Below, piece by piece: positions 27,619-36,775 of a stretch of DNA of 64,000 nt. The position numbers and the translations under genes were made by a program. How positions within the stretch are numbered: position 1 is the stretch's first letter; every line of letters starts with the position of its first letter. Origin of the DNA: Flagellimonas olearia (GTDB lineage: Bacteria; Bacteroidota; Bacteroidia; Flavobacteriales; Flavobacteriaceae); assembly GCF_009184425.1 (NCBI RefSeq), contig NZ_WELG01000001.1, forward strand, positions 2,045,870 through 2,109,869, written 5' to 3'. The notes beneath the pieces were generated by a model. The model searched no databases. It saw only the letters and a program-made list of their open reading frames with translations, and had not been told where the DNA came from.

Positions 27619-27690
27619 GTTATTTTCTTTTATATAAAAAAACTCAATTTGGAGTTATTGTTTACCTCTCAACTCCGCTCAAGGTGACAA

Positions 27691-28290
27691 TTATTCTACC
27701 AACTCCACCTCAGCATTGGGTTGAAACAAATATAATCTGCCCGTGGCTAATTCCACGCACTCGTACCGCTTTACTTTTTTCTTTCCCTTTTTATACAATC
27801 TACCATTGTACAACCTAAATACGCTACCCATGGGCAACTCATACACATAGCTATGCTTTCGTTCCTCTACATCAAAAGCCTTAAGGGCAATGGACAAACG
27901 CGCATCTGTACTACTACTGGCCTTTGGGTTTTTAAAGTGATGGGCAATAATGGGCAACAACTGAGATGGAAACACCTCAGGTCTGATAAAAGGGACCATT
28001 AAATGCTGAAAAGTACGTTTCCATTCCTCGCCATGGGGTTTTATTCGGCGACCGTAGGTTTCAAAGGCAACCAAATGCGCTATCTCATGGACGAGTGTGA
28101 TCAGAAACCGGTATTTATTGAGCGAGGCATTCACGGTAATCTGGTGGAGCCCATTGGGCATTCTTCGATAATCCCCATGTCGGGTAACCCTATGGCTTAC
28201 AATTTTCAAATGCACACCATGGGTCTTGATCAACTCAAAACAAGGAGTCACGGCTCGTTCCGGCAAGTATTTTTGGAGGGTGGTTTCCAC
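27691..28290 (-). CDS. SprT-like zinc metalloprotease-fold protein
   Basis: 199 residues. The zinc site HEIAH is at 68-72 with a further His86 in RRIKPHGEEW, the SprT/SPRTN arrangement. The C-terminal part is basic (YKKGKKKVKRYECVEL), as in proteins that bind nucleic acid. No signal peptide. Relatives cut DNA-crosslinked proteins, but bacterial SprT is poorly characterised. Confidence 0.9.
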   Translation of the reverse strand: METTLQKYLPERAVTPCFELIKTHGVHLKIVSHRVTRHGDYRRMPNGLHQITVNASLNKYRFLITLVHEIAHLVAFETYGRRIKPHGEEWKRTFQHLMVPFIRPEVFPSQLLPIIAHHFKNPKASSSTDARLSIALKAFDVEERKHSYVYELPMGSVFRLYNGRLYKKGKKKVKRYECVELATGRLYLFQPNAEVELVE

Positions 28291-28360
28291 TGAGACAAAT
28301 TTACAGGTTTGCCAGAGACCTCAGGTATCTCAAAAGACAATTCTAAAAGAATCCTTCCCA

Positions 28361-29038
28361 TTAAGGTGTGCTATTACTTACCTGCAACAACTTCCCGTTG
28401 TACATTTTGTGCCCGGTCAAAGCAAACTCCTTAATATACAAAGCCATTTCCAATGCAGTTACGGGGGCTTGATAGCCCGGAAAGGCCTCTTCCAGCATCT
28501 CAGTCTGCACGGCACCCAAGGCCAGCACGTTAAAGCTAGGTCCCGTTTCCTTAAACTCCTCGGCCCAAAGTTCGGTCAGGGTAATGACCGCCCCCTTGCT
28601 GGAGCTATAGGCCGATAGTCCGGGAAACTTTACACTGCCCTGTACCCCACCCATGGAACTGATAGTGACCACATGGCCTGTCTTGCCCATGTTGGGAAGC
28701 ACCTTTTTGGTCATCTCGGCCACGCCGAACACGTTTACTTTGTAAACGGCCTCAAATTCCTCTGGAGTGATGTCCAAAAAAGGTTTATTCAACAGACGCC
28801 CGGCATTGTTGATTAGGACGTCCACGGACCCCCACTGTTTTAGGAATTCATCCACTTTATCAAAATCCAATGGGTTTCCCAAATCAAAAGAAAAGGCATG
28901 GACATTGGGAAGTTTTAAATCAGTAATGGGTTGGGCGTTTCTGGACAATGCCAATACCCGATGCCCTTCTTGGGCAAACAGTTTGACCAATTCAAAACCA
29001 ATTCCCCTGCTTGTTCCTGTAATGATGATGTTTGCCAT
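28361..29038 (-). CDS. Short-chain dehydrogenase/reductase
   Basis: 225 residues from the ATG at 29038; another ATG lies 3 codons upstream. Classical SDR with TGTSRGIGFEL for NAD(P), NNAGRLLNKP, Ser in TISSMGG and YSSSK as catalytic Tyr and Lys. The substrate is unknown. It stands alone between sprT and the M28 peptidase gene on the minus strand. Confidence 0.9.
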   Translation of the reverse strand: MANIIITGTSRGIGFELVKLFAQEGHRVLALSRNAQPITDLKLPNVHAFSFDLGNPLDFDKVDEFLKQWGSVDVLINNAGRLLNKPFLDITPEEFEAVYKVNVFGVAEMTKKVLPNMGKTGHVVTISSMGGVQGSVKFPGLSAYSSSKGAVITLTELWAEEFKETGPSFNVLALGAVQTEMLEEAFPGYQAPVTALEMALYIKEFALTGHKMYNGKLLQVSNSTP

Positions 29039-29052
29039 AAATTTCATGATTT

Positions 29053-29123
29053 ATCATTCCCTCAAAAACGGGAATCCAAAAAAATATAGATTTCTCACCC
29101 CTAAAAGGGGATTCGAAATGACA
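29053..29123. repeat. Remnants of two REP-like repeats
   Basis: TCATTCCCTCAAAAACGGGAATCC (29053-29076) resembles the TTCCCG...CGGGAAT element at 42491-42517. AGATTTCTCACC...GGATTCGAAATGACA (29089-29123) resembles the end of the 27540-27618 element. Both look decayed. Confidence 0.5.
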
Positions 29124-29125
29124 TT

Positions 29126-30151
29126 CTATTCTGCTACTTGTATTTCTTGGGTAGGTGCGTTGGCAATTCCCTCCAAAACAGGAATGGATTTGTTCACCAA
29201 GTTTGCCATATGTTCAAAATCCATGATATCTACCTCATCCCCTACTTTGTGATAATGGTCAAAGTTGGTGAAATCAAAGGTGCAAAACGTGTGAGAAGGC
29301 ACTCCAAACTCTTTGTGGAACGGATAGTTATCGGACCGTTGAAAGAGATTGTACTCTTTGGCCGTTGGTAAAAATCCAATCAGCTTTTCCTTGGCATAGG
29401 TGTTGCACACCTCGGCAAGATTGGAGTTGTCATAACCCGTGATATACATGAAATAGTCCTTCCCTACCAAAGGCACCCCGGTCATTTCAAAATTGAGCAT
29501 GGCATACAGGTTCAGATTCTGTTCCTTCAATTTTTTGGCCAGATGTTCAGACCCCAACAGTCCTTTTTCCTCTGCACTGAAGAGGGCAAAAATCAGGCTT
29601 CGCTTGTTACTTTTCTTGGTACCAAAGTATCGGGCCAATTCTATCACCGAAGCTGTTCCTGAGGCATTGTCATTGGCCCCGTTGGCAATCCCGTCCCCAT
29701 TTTCAGGTGCAACGGTCCCTATGTGATCATAATGGGCACCGATGACAATATATTCGTTCTTCAATGTAGGGTCATTGCCTTCAACAACTCCAACAATATT
29801 ATAGGCTGGAGCCTCAAAATTGGCCAAGGTATCGCGATACGATTCAAAATAGGAAGCCACTCCATACGAACCAAAATAATCTTCGATATACTTTGCGGCC
29901 ATCTCTATCCCTTCGCTTCCAGAATCCCTTCCCTGTAACTCATCCGAGGCCAGAAAGTTCATAATGGACCCAATCCTGTCTGCATTGGAGAATGTCTCTG
30001 AACCTTTTTTTGGCAAAGCAGTCAATGATTCTGCGGATGCTGCCGTACTTGCCCGTGAAGCAGGAGATGCCAAGGTGGTGGTTTCCTGTATCTGGGTAGA
30101 ACCACAGCTGAGCACCAATAGGGAAACAAAAGTGTATAAAATGGACTTCAT
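29126..30151 (-). CDS. M28-family aminopeptidase-like lipoprotein
   Basis: 341 residues. Lipoprotein signal MKSILYTFVSLLVLSC (Cys16). The zinc peptidase domain shows the five expected ligands: His and Asp in GAHYDHIG and GANDNASGT, the Glu pair in FSAEEKGLLG, Asp in the following strand and a final His in FDHYHKVGDE. It probably trims peptides in the periplasm or at the cell surface. It is separated from pdhC upstream by a terminator. Confidence 0.93.
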   Translation of the reverse strand: MKSILYTFVSLLVLSCGSTQIQETTTLASPASRASTAASAESLTALPKKGSETFSNADRIGSIMNFLASDELQGRDSGSEGIEMAAKYIEDYFGSYGVASYFESYRDTLANFEAPAYNIVGVVEGNDPTLKNEYIVIGAHYDHIGTVAPENGDGIANGANDNASGTASVIELARYFGTKKSNKRSLIFALFSAEEKGLLGSEHLAKKLKEQNLNLYAMLNFEMTGVPLVGKDYFMYITGYDNSNLAEVCNTYAKEKLIGFLPTAKEYNLFQRSDNYPFHKEFGVPSHTFCTFDFTNFDHYHKVGDEVDIMDFEHMANLVNKSIPVLEGIANAPTQEIQVAE

Positions 30152-30178
30152 TGTTTTCGTTTTTTGAATTTTCTAAAG

Positions 30179-30207
30179 ATAAAAAAAGCATCCTTAAAAG
30201 GATGCTT
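30179..30207 (-). terminator. Terminator of the pdhA-pdhC operon
   Basis: AAGCATCCTT (30186-30195) pairs with AAGGATGCTT (30198-30207). On the minus strand the hairpin is followed by a run of seven T. It lies about 40 bp after the pdhC stop. Confidence 0.85.
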
Positions 30208-30245
30208 CTTTATATTGGTATGCTTTTTATTACTTCAAAAAGGCA

Positions 30246-31871
30246 CTATGCCAACATGGTCACAGGGTTTTCCAAATAAGCCCTCAAGGTTTGAAGGAAT
30301 TGGGCCCCTGTAGCTCCGTCCACGGTTCTGTGGTCGCAGGCCAAAGTAATCTTCATGGTACTTCCTGCTACAATCTCCCCATTTTTCACCACGGGTTTGT
30401 CCACAATGGCCCCAACGGATAAAATGGCCGAATTGGGTTGGTTGATGATAGAGGTAAATTCCAATATTCCGAACATTCCCAAGTTGGAAACGGTAAAGGT
30501 GCTCCCTTCCATTTCATCGGGCTTGATCTTCTTGTTACGGGCCCTACCGGCCAAATCTTTAACGGCTACTCCTAGTTGGGTCAAGGAAAGTTGATCCGCA
30601 AACTTGATTACGGGAACCACAAGACCTTCATCCACCGCTACGGCTACCCCCATATGTACATGGTGTTTGTATACCGTGGTATCCCCGTTCCATGAGGTAT
30701 TTACCTGTGGATGTTTTTTCAAAGCCATGGCACAGGCTTTCAACACCATATCGTTGAACGACACTTTAGTGTCGGGCAGATTGTTGATCTGTGTACGCGA
30801 AGCTTTGGCATTGTCCATATCCACCTCAATGGTAAGGTAGTAATGCGGTGCAGAGAATTTGGACTCGCCCAAACGCTTGGCTATTACCTTACGCATGGTT
30901 GAATTCTTCACCTCTTCCATGCTCTCCTCACCAACAGGCAAGCTAATTGGTGCAACAGGCGCAGATGCCTCAGCTGTTTTTTCAACGGCCGGCGCGGCTG
31001 TTTTGGAAGGTTGGAAGTTTTCCACATCCTTCTTCACAATTCTTCCGCCATCGCCAGAACCTTTCACCTGGGCTAGGTCAATTCCTTTGTCTCCTGCTAT
31101 TTTCTTGGCCAATGGAGACGCAAAAATGCGTTGTCCGTTTGGCGCGGCAACCACTTCTTCTTTTGTGGTTTCCTCTTCTTTTGTTTGTTCTTGTTGGGCT
31201 TCCGCTTTTGGGGCAGTGGCAGTGGCACCTCCACCAGATTGTGCTTTCAACACGGCATCTACATCAGTTCCTTCCGGGCCAATAATGGCCAAAAGCGAAT
31301 CTACAGGAGCTCCCTCTCCTTCTTGAATACCAATATGCAACAAGGTTCCGGAGTAGAAAGACTCAAACTCCATGGTAGCCTTATCGGTTTCGATTTCGGC
31401 CAAGATATCACCCTCTTCCACAGTATCACCCACCTTTTTCAACCAACTGGCCACGGTACCCTCCTCCATGGTATCACTCAATCGGGGCATGGTAATGATC
31501 TCTACGCCTTCTGGCAAAGCCGCAGGCTCACTTGCCGTTTGGGCAGGTGCAGAGGCTTCGGTTTGGGCCTCAGGAGCTGCTTTTTCTTCTTGTGGAGCAG
31601 CACCTCCATTGAGCAGGGCAGAAATGTCCTCACCTTCCTCTCCAATAATGGCCAAAAGTGAATCAACCGGTGCACCATCCCCTTCTTCAATTCCAATATG
31701 GAGCAGGGTTCCTTCATGAAAGGATTCAAATTCCATGGTGGCCTTATCGGTTTCTATTTCGGCCAAAATATCGCCTTCTTCCACTTTGTCGCCTACTTTC
31801 TTGAGCCACTTTGCCACAGTACCTTCCTCCATGGTATCACTCAATCTGGGCATGTTGATTACTTCTGCCAT
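30246..31871 (-). CDS. pdhC: Pyruvate dehydrogenase E2, dihydrolipoamide acetyltransferase
   Basis: 541 residues. Two lipoyl domains (about 1-78 and 127-205), each with ETDKATMEFES carrying the lipoylated Lys, are joined by Ala/Glu/Pro-rich linkers. Next come an E3/E1-binding domain (IFASPLAKKIAGDKGIDL, about 250-285) and the catalytic acetyltransferase domain ending with HRTVDGATGAQFL. It transfers acetyl groups to CoA. The two lipoyl domains are very alike even in DNA, so they are a tandem duplication. It lies 4 bp after pdhA. Confidence 0.97.
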   Translation of the reverse strand: MAEVINMPRLSDTMEEGTVAKWLKKVGDKVEEGDILAEIETDKATMEFESFHEGTLLHIGIEEGDGAPVDSLLAIIGEEGEDISALLNGGAAPQEEKAAPEAQTEASAPAQTASEPAALPEGVEIITMPRLSDTMEEGTVASWLKKVGDTVEEGDILAEIETDKATMEFESFYSGTLLHIGIQEGEGAPVDSLLAIIGPEGTDVDAVLKAQSGGGATATAPKAEAQQEQTKEEETTKEEVVAAPNGQRIFASPLAKKIAGDKGIDLAQVKGSGDGGRIVKKDVENFQPSKTAAPAVEKTAEASAPVAPISLPVGEESMEEVKNSTMRKVIAKRLGESKFSAPHYYLTIEVDMDNAKASRTQINNLPDTKVSFNDMVLKACAMALKKHPQVNTSWNGDTTVYKHHVHMGVAVAVDEGLVVPVIKFADQLSLTQLGVAVKDLAGRARNKKIKPDEMEGSTFTVSNLGMFGILEFTSIINQPNSAILSVGAIVDKPVVKNGEIVAGSTMKITLACDHRTVDGATGAQFLQTLRAYLENPVTMLA

Positions 31872-31875
31872 CTAC

Positions 31876-32874
31876 TTATAATTTATGTTGTAAAAATGGA
31901 TAGTCTTCTTGTTCGTAAACCATATCGTACAATTGTTCTTTTGGCGGGAAATCTGATTCCTCTGCGAATTTTTCACATTCGGAAACCAAATTCTTCACTC
32001 TTTTGTCAATTGCCTTGATCTCCTCCTCAGTGGCATATCCTTTTTCAAGAATAACATCCTTTACCTGGGTTATGGGATCTATTTTTTTGTACTCTTCTAC
32101 CTCTTCCTTGGTTCTGTAGTGTTGTGCATCTGACATGGAATGTCCACGGTAGCGGTATGTTTTCATTTCCAAGAAAGTAGGGCCTCCTCCTGTTCTGGCA
32201 CGCTCCACAGCCTTGTCCACTTCCTTGGCCACAATGGAAGGATCCATTCCGTCAACAGGACCACAGGGCATCTCATAGCCCAATCCCAGTTTCCAGATTT
32301 CAGTGGAGTATGATGTTCTGGCCACAGAAGTTCCCATGGCATACCCATTGTTTTCACAGATGAAAACTACGGGCAGCTGCCATAACATGGCCAAGTTGAA
32401 TGCTTCGTGCAAGGAACCTTGACGCACAGCACCATCGCCCATATAACACAAGGTGACGGAATCCCTATTAAAATATTTATCGCCAAAGGCCAATCCAGCT
32501 CCCAAAGGAATCTGTCCCCCAACAATACCATGTCCACCATAGAACCGGTGTTCCTTGGAGAAAATGTGCATGGATCCCCCCATACCTTTGGAGGTTCCGG
32601 TTACTTTTCCGTATAGCTCCGCCATAACACGTCTTGGATCAACTCCCATACCTATAGGTTGAACGTGGTTACGGTACGCGGTGATCATTCTGTCCTTGGT
32701 AAGGTCCATAGCGTGCAAAGACCCCGCCAAAACGGCTTCCTGCCCATTGTACAAATGCAGGAATCCACGAACTTTTTGCTGGATATATACAGCGGCCAAT
32801 TTGTCCTCGAACTTTCTCCAGAACAACATGTCCTCATACCATTTCAAGTAAACTTCTTTGGTGATTTTTTTCAT
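31876..32874 (-). CDS. pdhA: Pyruvate dehydrogenase E1 alpha subunit
   Basis: 332 residues from the ATG at 32874 (MKKITKEVYLKWYEDM); the frame opens 15 codons earlier without a family match. The thiamine diphosphate motif runs from MGDGAVRQGSLHEAF to the following ICENNGYAMGTS. The phosphorylation-loop-like segment YRYRGHSMSD is present. It decarboxylates pyruvate together with a beta subunit that is not encoded here. Co-transcribed with pdhC. Confidence 0.96.
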   Translation of the reverse strand: MKKITKEVYLKWYEDMLFWRKFEDKLAAVYIQQKVRGFLHLYNGQEAVLAGSLHAMDLTKDRMITAYRNHVQPIGMGVDPRRVMAELYGKVTGTSKGMGGSMHIFSKEHRFYGGHGIVGGQIPLGAGLAFGDKYFNRDSVTLCYMGDGAVRQGSLHEAFNLAMLWQLPVVFICENNGYAMGTSVARTSYSTEIWKLGLGYEMPCGPVDGMDPSIVAKEVDKAVERARTGGGPTFLEMKTYRYRGHSMSDAQHYRTKEEVEEYKKIDPITQVKDVILEKGYATEEEIKAIDKRVKNLVSECEKFAEESDFPPKEQLYDMVYEQEDYPFLQHKL

Positions 32875-32955
32875 CAACGATACAATTATGTGAAATTCCC
32901 CTGTGGTGGGGAGGAGCAAAAATACATATATATCTGTTTTGGAAAAAGTATTGGT

Positions 32956-33447
32956 TTAAGAATCGCTCAAAAATGAGCTATTGAAGGCCAATGGCAAAAT
33001 ATCTGCCATGGAGGTACATTTGTAGACAGGGCCTTTTTCCGCCTTCATCAAAAGGGTTATGGGCGATTTTTGTTTTTGTTCGTATTCCATGATGGATTGC
33101 CTGCAATTACCACATGGGGCGGCGGGCATTTGAAGCACATGGTCTTGGGACGCAGCACTGATGGCCACTGCCTTAAAGGCCACTCCGGGATATTTTGCGC
33201 CAGCCTGGAACACCGCCACACGCTCCGCACACAGGCCTGATGGATATGAAGCATTTTCCTGGTTGTTTCCTATGACCACCTCCCCGTTTTCCAACAAAAC
33301 GGCTGCTCCCACATTAAACCTTGAGTACGGTGCATAGGCATTTTCACGGGCCTGTTCAGCCATGTGCAACAATTTTTGTTCGTTTTGTGACAACTCAGAA
33401 GTGTCCTCAAAAACCAAAAGTTCAAATCCTATCTGTCTTTTTTTCAT
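32956..33447 (-). CDS. cdd: Cytidine deaminase
   Basis: 163 residues. The tetrameric type with Cys zinc ligands: GLCAERVA (Cys and catalytic Glu) and PCGNCRQ (two Cys). YAPYSRFNVGAA is the nucleoside-binding start. It converts cytidine and deoxycytidine to uridine and deoxyuridine for salvage. It lies between porV and pdhA on the same strand, an arrangement also known from other flavobacteria. Confidence 0.95.
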   Translation of the reverse strand: MKKRQIGFELLVFEDTSELSQNEQKLLHMAEQARENAYAPYSRFNVGAAVLLENGEVVIGNNQENASYPSGLCAERVAVFQAGAKYPGVAFKAVAISAASQDHVLQMPAAPCGNCRQSIMEYEQKQKSPITLLMKAEKGPVYKCTSMADILPLAFNSSFLSDS

Positions 33448-33477
33448 TTTGACCCATGGGTGTTTCCCAAAAATAAG

Positions 33478-33502
33478 AAAACCTGTCCATGGACAGGTTT
33501 TT
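33478..33502 (-). terminator. Palindromic terminator after porV
   Basis: AAAACCTGTCC...GGACAGGTTTT is a perfect 24-bp palindrome with A/T runs on both sides, between the porV stop and the cdd start. It should end the porV transcript on the minus strand. Confidence 0.8.
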
Positions 33503-33525
33503 CTTCTATGTTATGTATGGTTTGA

Positions 33526-34671
33526 TCAATCATTATAAAACTCTTCCCCAAAATTAAAGGTAAGCGAGAAACGCAATGTGTTTTCCAAGGGGTTCTTCAC
33601 TTGGGAGGTAGAGAACAAGTATGATAAATCTATTTGTGCTGTTTTAAACTTGAATCCGGCCCCCAACGTAAAAAACTTTCTGGAGCCTTTTTCCTGACTT
33701 TCATTAAAATATCCACTTCGGAGCATAAAAGTTTCCCTAAATCGGTACTCTGCCCCGAGCGCCCAAGTAATTTCCTTGAGTTCTTCGCTAAAACCATCGG
33801 GAGCATCCCCGAAGGATTCAAAAATCCCGCTAAAGAAACTAATGTTCTGGTATTCATCATTATCTTCCGCGGTAATGACACCGTCCCCGTTGAAATCCCT
33901 AGGGGTAGGTACCAACAATTTGTTGAACTCCGTGCTCAATGCCAACACATTGTCTTGGTCGAAGATAAAATCGAATCCTCCCCCAAACTTAAGATTGGTG
34001 GGCAAAAAGTTTTCCTGACCGCCTTCATCATATTGAAGGGACCCTCCTATATTGGATATATTGAATCCACCTCTCCAGCGTCCATCGAAACTTTCATAGG
34101 CAATTTCCCTGGAACGGAAAAAACCGGAAATATCGACCGCAAAGGCATTGGCCGCCCGGGAATCTTGTGTACCATCCTGAAATCTAAGATTGGAGCTGAT
34201 GAACCTACCTCCCACAGCCATGGAAAATGTCTGGCTGAGTTTTAGGGCATAGGTCCCATCAATGGCAAATTCATTGGGTTTTACCAAGGTTGGATTCTCA
34301 TCTATGGTCTGCCGGAGCTCTATTTCCCCCAATCCAAAATATCGGATACTGAAGGCAAAGGCACTTCGCTCATTGAGCTTATTGTAAAAATTGGCGTTCA
34401 AAAGGGACACATCGTTGACAATGCTTTCCAAATAAGGGGTATAACTGATTCCGACACCGGTCTTTTGGGTCGCAAATGCGTACTTGGCAGGGTTCCATTG
34501 TTGTGAATAGGCATCGACTGAAGTTGCCACCCCCATATCTCCCATACCCGATGCGCGAGCATCCGCGGCTATGGTCAAAAATGGAACGGCCGTAGTGATT
34601 ACCCTTTCCTGCTGTGCTTTCACACATGGGGCCATAGCAAGCAACACCACCACTGTAAGTAACTTTTTCAT
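33526..34671 (-). CDS. porV: Type IX secretion outer-membrane protein PorV
   Basis: 381 residues. Signal peptide about 1-19 (ending VKAQ). A predicted outer-membrane beta-barrel with the PorV/LptO opening (AVPFLTIAADARASGMGDM) and alternating strands to a final Phe-rich strand (NTLRFSLTFNFGEEF). PorV collects secreted cargo from the T9SS translocon and takes it to the PorU sortase for attachment. In Flavobacterium johnsoniae porU lies between porV and gldJ; here that space is only 384 bp and has no porU. Confidence 0.93.
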   Translation of the reverse strand: MKKLLTVVVLLAMAPCVKAQQERVITTAVPFLTIAADARASGMGDMGVATSVDAYSQQWNPAKYAFATQKTGVGISYTPYLESIVNDVSLLNANFYNKLNERSAFAFSIRYFGLGEIELRQTIDENPTLVKPNEFAIDGTYALKLSQTFSMAVGGRFISSNLRFQDGTQDSRAANAFAVDISGFFRSREIAYESFDGRWRGGFNISNIGGSLQYDEGGQENFLPTNLKFGGGFDFIFDQDNVLALSTEFNKLLVPTPRDFNGDGVITAEDNDEYQNISFFSGIFESFGDAPDGFSEELKEITWALGAEYRFRETFMLRSGYFNESQEKGSRKFFTLGAGFKFKTAQIDLSYLFSTSQVKNPLENTLRFSLTFNFGEEFYND

Positions 34672-35055
34672 TCTTGTCTTTTAGTGCTTAGAAAAGATTT
34701 GAGGTTTCTAGCTATTAACATATTACATGTGTAAACGGGTTTTTGACCAAATTCGTGTGATCGTACCCGCTTTTTTTACTTCAACGTTCCACTAAAAGTA
34801 TACATTAAAGTATTATTACAGGTCTACGATTGTATAAAACCGTTAAAACTCGGTGACATCCATACTATTTTGGCAGAGCATGCGTTAAAAAAGTGTAGCA
34901 AAGGCGAACAACGTCCTTGTCACAATTATTTTAAGAGCGCAAAATATTATGGCAAAAACATCGTTTTAAGCCATTGTAAGGATTAAAATAATCAAAACCA
35001 GTTGAAGTAGCTGAAGGCAAAAAGCCTTAATTTTTAAAGTACTCAAGCCCAAATT
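34672..35055. other. 384-bp gap between porV and gldJ
   Basis: AT-rich divergent control region. I find no coding frame of note and no remnant of porU. A weak hairpin CGGGT (34736-34740)/ACCCG (34765-34769) with a following T7 run is present. No clear TAnnTTTG promoter box was found for either gene. Confidence 0.6.
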
Positions 35056-36711
35056 ATGAAAAAACACTTTATTAAAGTTGTACTTTCTTCCGCCGTTGTG
35101 ATGGCAAGTTTTTCAAGTTGTAAAAACTCTTCATCCTCTTCAAAGAATGTATCCAGAGCCACGGGATGGAAAATAAATGCCAAGGAAGGAGGTTTTCAAT
35201 ACAATTCGGATTTCAAGGAGCAGGAAACTCCTCCGGGAACCGTATTCGTTGAAGGTGGAACCTTTACCAAAGGAAAGGTACAGGACGATATCATGCATGA
35301 TTGGAACAATACGCCCACGCAACAGCACGTGCAATCGTTCTACATGGATGAAACCGAGGTGACCAATGTAATGTACCTCGAGTACTTGGATTATCTGAAA
35401 GCGGTATACCCGCCGGACAATCCCAACTACGCCAACATCTACAAAGGGGCATTGCCCGATACCTTGGTCTGGAGAAACCGATTGGGCTTTAACGAGACCA
35501 TGACCAACAACTACCTGAGGCACCCGGCCTATGCCGAGTATCCTGTGGTTGGGGTAAACTGGGTACAGGCTTCCCAATATGCCGAGTGGAGGACCGATAG
35601 GGTCAACGAGGTCATGTTGGAACGGGAAGGCTATCTGGCAGACGATGCCAAATACAAAGTATTGAACGGCGAAATAGGTGGTACGTTCAGCACAGAGGCT
35701 TACTTGAACAATCCTGAATCCGTGTACGGTGGTCAGATAGACTCCTTACAAGGAAAACAAAAGCGTGATTCCATCAATGCCTTCGCCAAAAGAAGTAGCG
35801 GGGTGATCATGCCCGAGTACAGGCTTCCCACCGAAACCGAATGGGAATATGCCGCACAGGCCCTTGTTGGGACCAGAGAGTACAATAACTACAGAGGTAG
35901 AAAAAAATATCCTTGGGAAGGGGACTACACCCGAAACGGTCAGCGTGTAGGTCGTGGAGACCAGTTGGCCAACTTTAAGCAAGGAAAAGGGGATTACGGC
36001 GGTATTGCCGGTTGGTCCGATGACGGTGCAGACATCACCGCCCAAGTAAAATCATACAAACCCAACGATTTTGGTCTATACGACATGGCCGGTAACGTGA
36101 GCGAGTGGGTGGCCGATGTATACCGTCCCATTGTGGATGACGAGATCAGCGACTTTAACTACTACCGTGGAAACGTCTTCATGAAAAAGGCCATAGGTGA
36201 GGATGGAAAAGTAGAGATCCTTGAGGACCAAATCGTATATGACACTTTGCCCAACGGTAAAATTGTGGCCGTAAACCTTCCCGGAGAGATCAAGGAAGTA
36301 CCGGTTGGCGAGGAAGAAACGTATCTAAGGACCAACTTTGACCATAGCGACAACCGTGGTTATCGTGATGGTGACCCAGGTTCTTCAAGATTCTTCCAAA
36401 GGTTCAGCGATGAATCCGATAACAGAAAAATGTACGATTCGCCAAAGCATAAGGTAGAGCGTGATTCCACCGGAAACCTTATCCGTCAGTACGACACCTC
36501 CAACTACAGGACTTCATTGATCAATGATGAGGTACGGGTATACAAAGGAGGTTCGTGGAGAGACCGTGCTTTCTGGTTGGATCCCGCACAACGAAGATAT
36601 TTGCCTCAATATATGGCTACGGATGACATCGGGTTCAGATGTGCCATGTCTAGGGTTGGATCTAAATCCAAGTCCAAGAACAAGAGTGTGAGGCACAAGA
36701 AAGCAAAATAA
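35056..36711 (+). CDS. gldJ: Gliding motility lipoprotein GldJ
   Basis: 551 residues. Lipoprotein signal with acceptor Cys22 (MASFSSCKNSSS). The rest is an FGE/sulfatase-modifying-factor fold: GTVFVEGGTFTKG near the start, EVTNVMYLEYLDYLK, PVVGVNWVQASQYAEWR, YRLPTETEWEYAA and the terminal KGGSWRDRAFWLDPAQRRY, FRCAMSR. GldJ is an outer-membrane lipoprotein needed for gliding and T9SS function and stabilises GldK. The basic tail (SKSKSKNKSVRHKKAK) matches the end needed for gliding in F. johnsoniae. murF follows, as in relatives. Confidence 0.96.
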   Translation: MKKHFIKVVLSSAVVMASFSSCKNSSSSSKNVSRATGWKINAKEGGFQYNSDFKEQETPPGTVFVEGGTFTKGKVQDDIMHDWNNTPTQQHVQSFYMDETEVTNVMYLEYLDYLKAVYPPDNPNYANIYKGALPDTLVWRNRLGFNETMTNNYLRHPAYAEYPVVGVNWVQASQYAEWRTDRVNEVMLEREGYLADDAKYKVLNGEIGGTFSTEAYLNNPESVYGGQIDSLQGKQKRDSINAFAKRSSGVIMPEYRLPTETEWEYAAQALVGTREYNNYRGRKKYPWEGDYTRNGQRVGRGDQLANFKQGKGDYGGIAGWSDDGADITAQVKSYKPNDFGLYDMAGNVSEWVADVYRPIVDDEISDFNYYRGNVFMKKAIGEDGKVEILEDQIVYDTLPNGKIVAVNLPGEIKEVPVGEEETYLRTNFDHSDNRGYRDGDPGSSRFFQRFSDESDNRKMYDSPKHKVERDSTGNLIRQYDTSNYRTSLINDEVRVYKGGSWRDRAFWLDPAQRRYLPQYMATDDIGFRCAMSRVGSKSKSKNKSVRHKKAK

Positions 36712-36730
36712 TAATAGCTAGAGTATTTTT

Positions 36731-36764
36731 AAAAGGCCCTGACGTTTAGTTGGGGCTTTTTTTT
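36731..36764 (+). terminator. Terminator of gldJ
   Basis: AAAAGGCCC pairs with GGGGCTTTT (one mismatch) and is followed by a T-run, 20 bp after the gldJ stop and 12 bp before the murF start. Confidence 0.7.
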
Positions 36765-36775
36765 ATCTTCGATTT

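Noticed and set aside
33634..34245. 203-codon plus-strand frame within porV
   Set aside because: Antisense shadow; considered as a porU fragment but shows no sortase features.
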